Notes under the pieces: model-generated
Database searches by the model: none
The model's input: the letters and a program-made list of their open reading frames with translations, nothing else
Told to the model about the DNA's origin: nothing
Assembly: GCA_022578605.1 (NCBI GenBank)
Contig: MU394093.1
Coordinates: 124,001 to 188,000, forward strand
Length of the DNA stretch: 64,000 bases
Direction of reading: 5' to 3'
From: Camillea tinctor
Taxonomy: Eukaryota; Ascomycota; Sordariomycetes; Xylariales; Xylariaceae
Translations under genes and position numbers: made by a program
In this document: piece after piece, positions 58,975 to 64,000 of the stretch
How positions within the stretch are numbered: position 1 is the stretch's first letter
How the letters are laid out: every line of letters begins with the position of its first letter

Positions 58975-60327
58975 GGTGAGGGAATATGATATAAGTTGAT
59001 AACCTAGATATTGTTCGGAGCACGAATAGCTTCACTATTATGGCCAAGGATAGTAGAGAAAGAAAGCTAGAAACATAAGAAATACTCAAAGGAAATGTTC
59101 GAGGCACTTAACAATGGGCGTTCAAGGTATCAGTCTCGGTAATTCACTTACATCGATAGATTACCAGATAGACCGGCGCCTAAGAGAGGCTGTCGCAGCA
59201 AACATGCCCACTCAAATATAACGAAGCTTCCTATAGGTGACACCATCACCGAATCGGTGGTGTCTGGTCGATGGCTGGCTGTCTTTGTTCCACATTCTCA
59301 CTTGAAGTGCTGTCCTAGGGAAGGCGAACCAATAACAGAGGCTACCATTGGACCGCGTTGAAGCTAGGCGGAAAATGCGGCTGGTGAAAACAATTTATTC
59401 AAGCTTTTGTTTGTGTAGTAGTGTGACTGGAGGCGCATATGAAAATGCCCATTTGGTTTTCCATCTTCCCGGAAGCCTCATTTCATTGCCTGTTCTCTCT
59501 GTTAGCTGAGCTCAGATATCCTTTGCGATAGGTACCTAGGTACTTAGATTGGATTGAATTTTGGGGCGAACTTGATAGATAGCTTAGGTTATAGATGTGA
59601 TCGGTGTTTGATTTCAAGTTTATACATAAAGTCATTTGAGTTGTTGGTTGAGGTAGAAGCGAGTTATATTAATATATTAGATGATAAGTTGCCGGATTTG
59701 AAGGTTAGAAGTTGTAAGTCAGTGACTGAATTAGGCCCACCTATAACAAGTTAGGTCAACTACTACCTAGGTAAGGGTAAACCTGGTAAAACACATTGCC
59801 ACATTGGTGCCATTTGCAGCCACACAATACAAAAGCCACAATGCTACAGGTGGATGCATGCTTCTCCCCCTGGCAGCCTGGCAGCCTGGGTCGTGGAGAT
59901 AATTCACTCCCCCCTGCCAACTGCAAGATGACCCCAGTTTTATCATCTGTCAAGTTCCACTAGGTAAGTAAAAAGGGTCCGGGCAGAAAAAAAAAAGTAG
60001 GTTAGCTTACATGAAAATACCTAACCTTAAAAATGATACATGTATGTACATATAACTTCCATCTCAGGTCGTGCTCGTACGTACTTTTTTCCCCTTTACA
60101 TTCATCTCCTTCCTATCTTTTAACAACATTTCATATACTACAAATACATAATCTAGCCTAACCTTATATTCCTAAGGTAACCTTCTGACCCAGGCAGGTA
60201 GGTTATCTTGCTAGGGTAGCAAAGGTTACTTATCTAGGTACTATTACTTATTCTTCTCCACCATCTTTTATTATCGTTATATCGTTAAAAAAAGAGTATT
60301 GGAATTTGTTTATAAATCTACTTATTT

Positions 60328-60373
<46 letters not shown>

Positions 60374-60672
60374 TCCTTTTCAAGTTTCTCTAGCGATATT
60401 TAAGATCATTTACATGCCGGTATTACTCGCTGGAATATCATCAATCTAGCGTTCTAATTAGCCGTGATCAAGCCATTAGGGAGGACAGATCCTCTTCTTA
60501 TTGGTCCATGAACAGATCCATCTCCCAACGCGTCGCTAATTATATTATTCACTCTCTTCATCTTCCTCTCACACACACTCTCTCTTACACCACCCTATTT
60601 TTATTCACTTCATTCATTCATCTATCTTTCTAGTACAACACGATACAATAACATATCACCTGCTCAGACACC
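58975..60672. promoter_or_regulatory. Divergent intergenic region
   Basis: About 1.7 kb between divergent genes. It contains TACCTAGGTA palindromes at 59533 and 59764, a heptamer repeat at 60333-60367 and a pyrimidine-rich leader up to the start at 60673. No coding sequence is supported. Confidence 0.5.
60333..60367 (+). repeat. (TTTCTAC)5 tandem repeat
   Basis: Five perfect heptamers in the upstream region of the Cys-rich protein gene. Confidence 0.9.
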
Positions 60673-61917
60673 ATGGTCGGCCCTCATGCCGATCCCGATC
60701 TTCGCTCTATAGTAGATGCTGCTGCTGCGAGTTGGCTATCTCAGCGAAGCGTTTCCCCAAGCGTGGATCGCTCATCATCTGTCCGTAAGTAAACCACCTA
60801 TTGGTTCTATCCTCTCTCTATGTATAACTAGTAAACTCACAATGCTTATATAGGCGATGGTTCTCAGCCTACCTCCAGTCTTAAGAGCAGTGGCGTTGGC
60901 GTTGGCGTTGGCACTGGCGCTCTGGCAGCAACGGAAGCTCCTAGCATCCGTAGTGATATTAATGCCTGGCATAGTGCCCTGCAGAGTCTGCCGGAGGAGT
61001 TAAGAAATAGTGCACTTCCCGTCCACCCGCTGGCACAGGCTCTGGCTGACCAACCTACCTTACGACAGGTGGAGTGGAATCAGTACCGGCAGCAAGGTGG
61101 ATTTGTGCCTAGGACGCCTCACGACTACAGTTCTCTGATGATCTTTATCTCTGGCCAGGTCAACCCGAATCCCTGTCGCAACTGCTTGCTCAGAAACGGG
61201 CCCTTTGCGCGTTGTGTTGTCTCGCCTCCCTCTGTGCTAGCCCAGAGCACCTTGAGACATGCCTGTGCTAACTGCACTTACCAGAACCAGTACAAAAAGT
61301 GTACCAATGCGCCCATTTCGCAGGACGAGATGGCACGGAGCCAAATGGCTAGGGCCGTCATGAAAATGAAAAATCCCGTTCCTAGGAACCTGGTCCCCAG
61401 GAAACCCAAACCCAATAGTCGTACCAAGATCGTTAAGCAGGACTACGGTCATATGGTGAGAAAACCAGCTGCTCTGAACATCTCAGCCGACTCATTCGCC
61501 GAAAAGCTTCGGCAGACCCGTAGCTGGTCGCCCCGGTCGAGACGGCGAATGAAGGCAGAGGTTATGCAGTGGCAAGCTGCAATTGCCACGGTCGAGGCAG
61601 AGAGGACCCGCGCGCCATCGTACCATCCCCCCGCCACACCTGGGGGGCACATGCCGGAGTCTTCTAGGTTACCCGCAGCCATACAAGTTCCTCCGCGTTC
61701 TGGACCCCCGGCTTCTACACCGTATGCTAGCCAGCACCTTATGGAAGAATCGCCCGCTTCTTACGCGGGAGCTGGGGAATATAGCGATGACGAAGGTGAT
61801 GATCATGACCGGATGGAGGAAGACGATGAGTCCGAAAGCGAAGAGGAGCCCGAGTACGAAGGCACTTCTTGGGTTGGCTTTGAGGAGACAGGGCCGATGT
61901 TAAAGCCCCCACGTTAA
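60673..61917 (+). CDS. Cys-rich fungal protein, DUF3716-like
   Basis: A 391-residue protein from two exons (60673-60784, 60854-61917). The first 100 residues are Ser/Ala/Gly-rich with a VGVGVGTG repeat. The middle has six cysteines at 145, 148, 158, 175, 178 and 187, spaced CX2CX9CX16CX2CX8C, within NPNPCRNCLLRNGPFARC and CANCTYQNQYKKC. This fits the fungal-specific DUF3716 zinc-binding-like module, which is expanded in many Pezizomycotina with no known function. Next come a basic Lys/Arg block (about 210-265, possible nuclear signal or nucleic-acid contact), a Pro-rich part and a very acidic tail (EEDDESESEEEPEYE). Two CX2C pairs suggest one bound metal. A nuclear or chromatin role is a guess. 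Start ATG 60673 lies in a CACC-ATG context. Confidence 0.78.
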
Positions 61918-62066
61918 ATTAATAAGGTCCCGGAACCTGTGGCGGTCTGAAGCGCCCACATACTAGGTACTACATACATAAAAACATTGCGTTAAGATTG
62001 TAATTAACCTACTACTAATCCTGCTTGCTGTAAATACCAAAGAGATGAGCTTCTAGCAACCTTAGC

Positions 62067-63886
62067 CTACCCGCTGTTTCCCGCCTTTTCCGGCCACTCT
62101 GGTTTATGCGCACCCCTCAGACAACTTCCCGACTCATATCCCAGCTTTGTGGTTTCATAAGTGGCTGCTGGTCCAACGAAGGTCATGTCCTCATTGGGCA
62201 CTCCTAGCTCGGCCTTCATGGTCATGAAATATCTTGGTTGAAAGAGCCCAGGTGCCACGTTGGGCAGAGACGCGATTAACTGAATGAAGAAACATTAGTG
62301 GTTGTTCGATGCCAGCACGAAACAAGACTGGGGCCAGGGGGGAGATGAAGGGAGGGGGGGAGGAGATGGGATATGGGAATCACACTGACCTTTCTCATCT
62401 GGCGGTGTAAGTCATCGTAATAGCGCGACTTGAAGTCGGGCCACCGCTCACGCAGCGAGCGCTGCACCTCCGGCGACTGCACCCCGAGCCCGATGAGGAA
62501 GCTATTGAGCTGGTTCAGCGACGTGGAGACGAGGTAGCTCCCTCCCTTAGTCGCCCGCTTGTCTAGCGCGTTCATGACCGCCACGCAGCCCACGATGCCC
62601 GTCTGGAAGTCCGAGTTGGGCAGGAACGGCATCAGCGGCTCATCGTCCTCGAGCTCCCACATCCGCCCAAACAGCCACGCCACCCCCGTCACCGCATCAC
62701 TGATCTGCTGCCACCCGCTCCGGTGCGCCCACTCCCCCTTCCACCCGTAGCAGTTCTCCCGCGCGTACACGATGCCCTTACCGCGCCGACGTGCTACTTC
62801 GCGCACCCACGCCGGCCCGAACCCCAGACGCTCGAGGGCGCCGGGCCGGTACCCGTCAAGCACGACGTCCGCGTCGGCGATGAGCGCCTCGAGCGCGCGT
62901 TTGCCCTCCAAGGTCTTTAGGTCCGCGTGCGTATCCCGCTTCCCGGTATTGCTCTCGAACAGGATGATGCCCAGGTCCGGCATCGACGTATTGGACACGC
63001 GCACCACAGTCGCGCCGAACAGAACTGCCAGCTTGGCGATGGTGGGGCCGGCGATCGCCCGCGTGAGGTCGACTAGCTTGATTCCCTCCAGCGGGCGGAA
63101 CGTCTCCATCGTCGTGTTCGTGGCCTTCGCCCCATCCTTCTCCTCCGGCCACGGCACCGGCTGTAGCCGACCGTCGCCGTCCAGGTCGAACTCCTCGATC
63201 GAGTAGAGCCCCTCGTCCGCGACGGCGCGGCCGTGTGCGCTAGCGCGGTACTCCTCCGGCGACAGACATATCCCGCCGGCCTGGCGCCAGTGCTCGTTAG
63301 CCTCGACATCAAGCCAGTGAGCGTCGAACTGGCGCACCCGATCGTCGAGCCGCCTTATGCACTCCATCTCGTCCGCCGCCGCGGCGTCGTCGTGGGTTGG
63401 CAGCCCCAGCATCTGCAGGCACGGGCTCGAGTCTAGCCCCCCGTGGAGGTGGAAGTACCGCCCGTCGCGCGTGGCGTACACGTTGGTCACGAGGCGCCGC
63501 CAGGCGCCCGCCTGCGCCGTCGTGTCGTACGCGTTGTACCGCGCCATCAGGCCCGGGTCGCTGACCCGCTTCCCACCCACGCTCAGCCAGAGGAAGGACG
63601 TGAGAAATAGGGTCGCGACGTCGCTGCTCACGGTGACGCGCTGCGTGAGGCCCCATCGCCGCTGCGTGATGTGGTTCCCTAGCGTGGCGAGCAGGGCCCA
63701 CAGCGCGGCGCTGGACTCGCTGCATTTCAGGGGCGCTGGGAGGAAGGGCGTCTGGATAGAGGAGGGGTCGAAGGAGGTCCGTTCGGCGGTGGTGGGAAGA
63801 TCGGAAGGGAGAGCGAGCCGCGGGTCCTTGAGGAGGATTGTGTGAAGAATGCGGGCTGCTTCGGATTGGATTGTGTAGGGCTCCAT
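62067..63886 (-). CDS. Family III CoA-transferase (CaiB/BaiF-like)
   Basis: A 569-residue protein from two exons (63886-62390, 62279-62067). Residues from about 280 on carry the family core: LEGIKLVDLTRAIAGPTIAKLAVLFGATVVRVSN, DVVLDGYRPGALERLGFG, and NSDFQTGIVGCVAVMNAL, whose Asp is the likely acyl-anchoring catalytic residue. Before it lies a region of about 270 residues including ATRDGRYFHLHGGLDSSP and a LGLP motif, which resembles the second half of a CaiB subunit. The protein therefore looks like fused or duplicated halves, as in other fungal members. Family III enzymes move CoA between carboxylic acids or, in the racemase branch, epimerise 2-methylacyl-CoA; the substrate here is unknown. 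The real start is ATG 63886. The frame is open further upstream only by a TTG. GC-rich coding DNA (over 60%) contrasts with the flanks. Confidence 0.88.
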
Positions 63887-64000
63887 GGTTGGTGCTGTTG
63901 ATGCGAAGGGTAAGAGTGAATGTGATTGGGCTGGTTGGTTGGTTGACAACGTTTCCTCAATTTTCTTTCGTTCTTCATACAGCGTTTTCCTTTCAGATGT
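63887..64000 (-). promoter_or_regulatory. 5' flank of the CoA-transferase gene
   Basis: 114 bp upstream of the start codon, to the window edge. It contains direct repeats GGTTGGTTGG on the plus strand and no recognisable site. Confidence 0.4.

Overview
The window is nuclear DNA of a filamentous ascomycete, most likely a Sordariomycete. Genes have short introns (about 50-110 bp, GTRNGT donors, YAG acceptors), the core proteins have ascomycete-type sequences, and intergenic DNA is long, CT-rich and full of microsatellites. Gene density is low: fifteen supported protein genes in 64 kb. No rRNA, tRNA or CRISPR array was recognised. I rebuilt exon structures by hand from splice sites and reading-frame phase. 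Every multi-exon model listed closes in frame.

Layout. 1-1285 (+): 3' part of a U5 snRNP 40-kDa WD40 protein. 4697-6363 (+): two-TM protein with two PPxY motifs. 6364-15400: about 9 kb without a supportable gene, containing a faulty scaffold join. 15401-16130 (+): Gis2/CNBP-type zinc-knuckle protein. 18852-20329 (-): acidic conserved fungal protein. 21148-21412 (+): tiny Tom6-like membrane protein. 22136-27959: FAD monooxygenase (-), SDR (+) and DHA1-type MFS transporter (-), a possible mini metabolic cluster. 32075-34384 (+): eleven-exon Dal5-like MFS transporter. 35416-36326 (-): secreted GH16 glucanase. 36327-45328: about 9 kb gene-poor, with a second faulty join, a probable solo LTR and a possible small inverted-repeat element. 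45329-48351 (+): calpain-like protease. 48793-49721 (-): kinetochore Fta4. 49888-50421: a 534-bp inverted-repeat element with an 8-bp target duplication. 50964-53627 (-): GH3 beta-glucosidase. 56143-56640 (-): LysM secreted protein. 58108-58974 (-): unknown membrane-anchored protein. 60673-61917 (+): Cys-rich DUF3716-like protein. 62067-63886 (-): family III CoA-transferase.

Housekeeping genes (splicing, translation, protein import, kinetochore) alternate with accessory metabolic and secreted functions (GH16, GH3, LysM, transporters, oxidoreductases), which are suited to plant-biomass use. The accessory genes lie next to the gene-poor stretches. The clearest new observations are the inverted-repeat element in the FTA4 promoter, the solo LTR with a RIP-like end, eight copies of the palindrome TACCTAGGTA, and evidence that both N-gaps are misassembled overlaps rather than real gaps.
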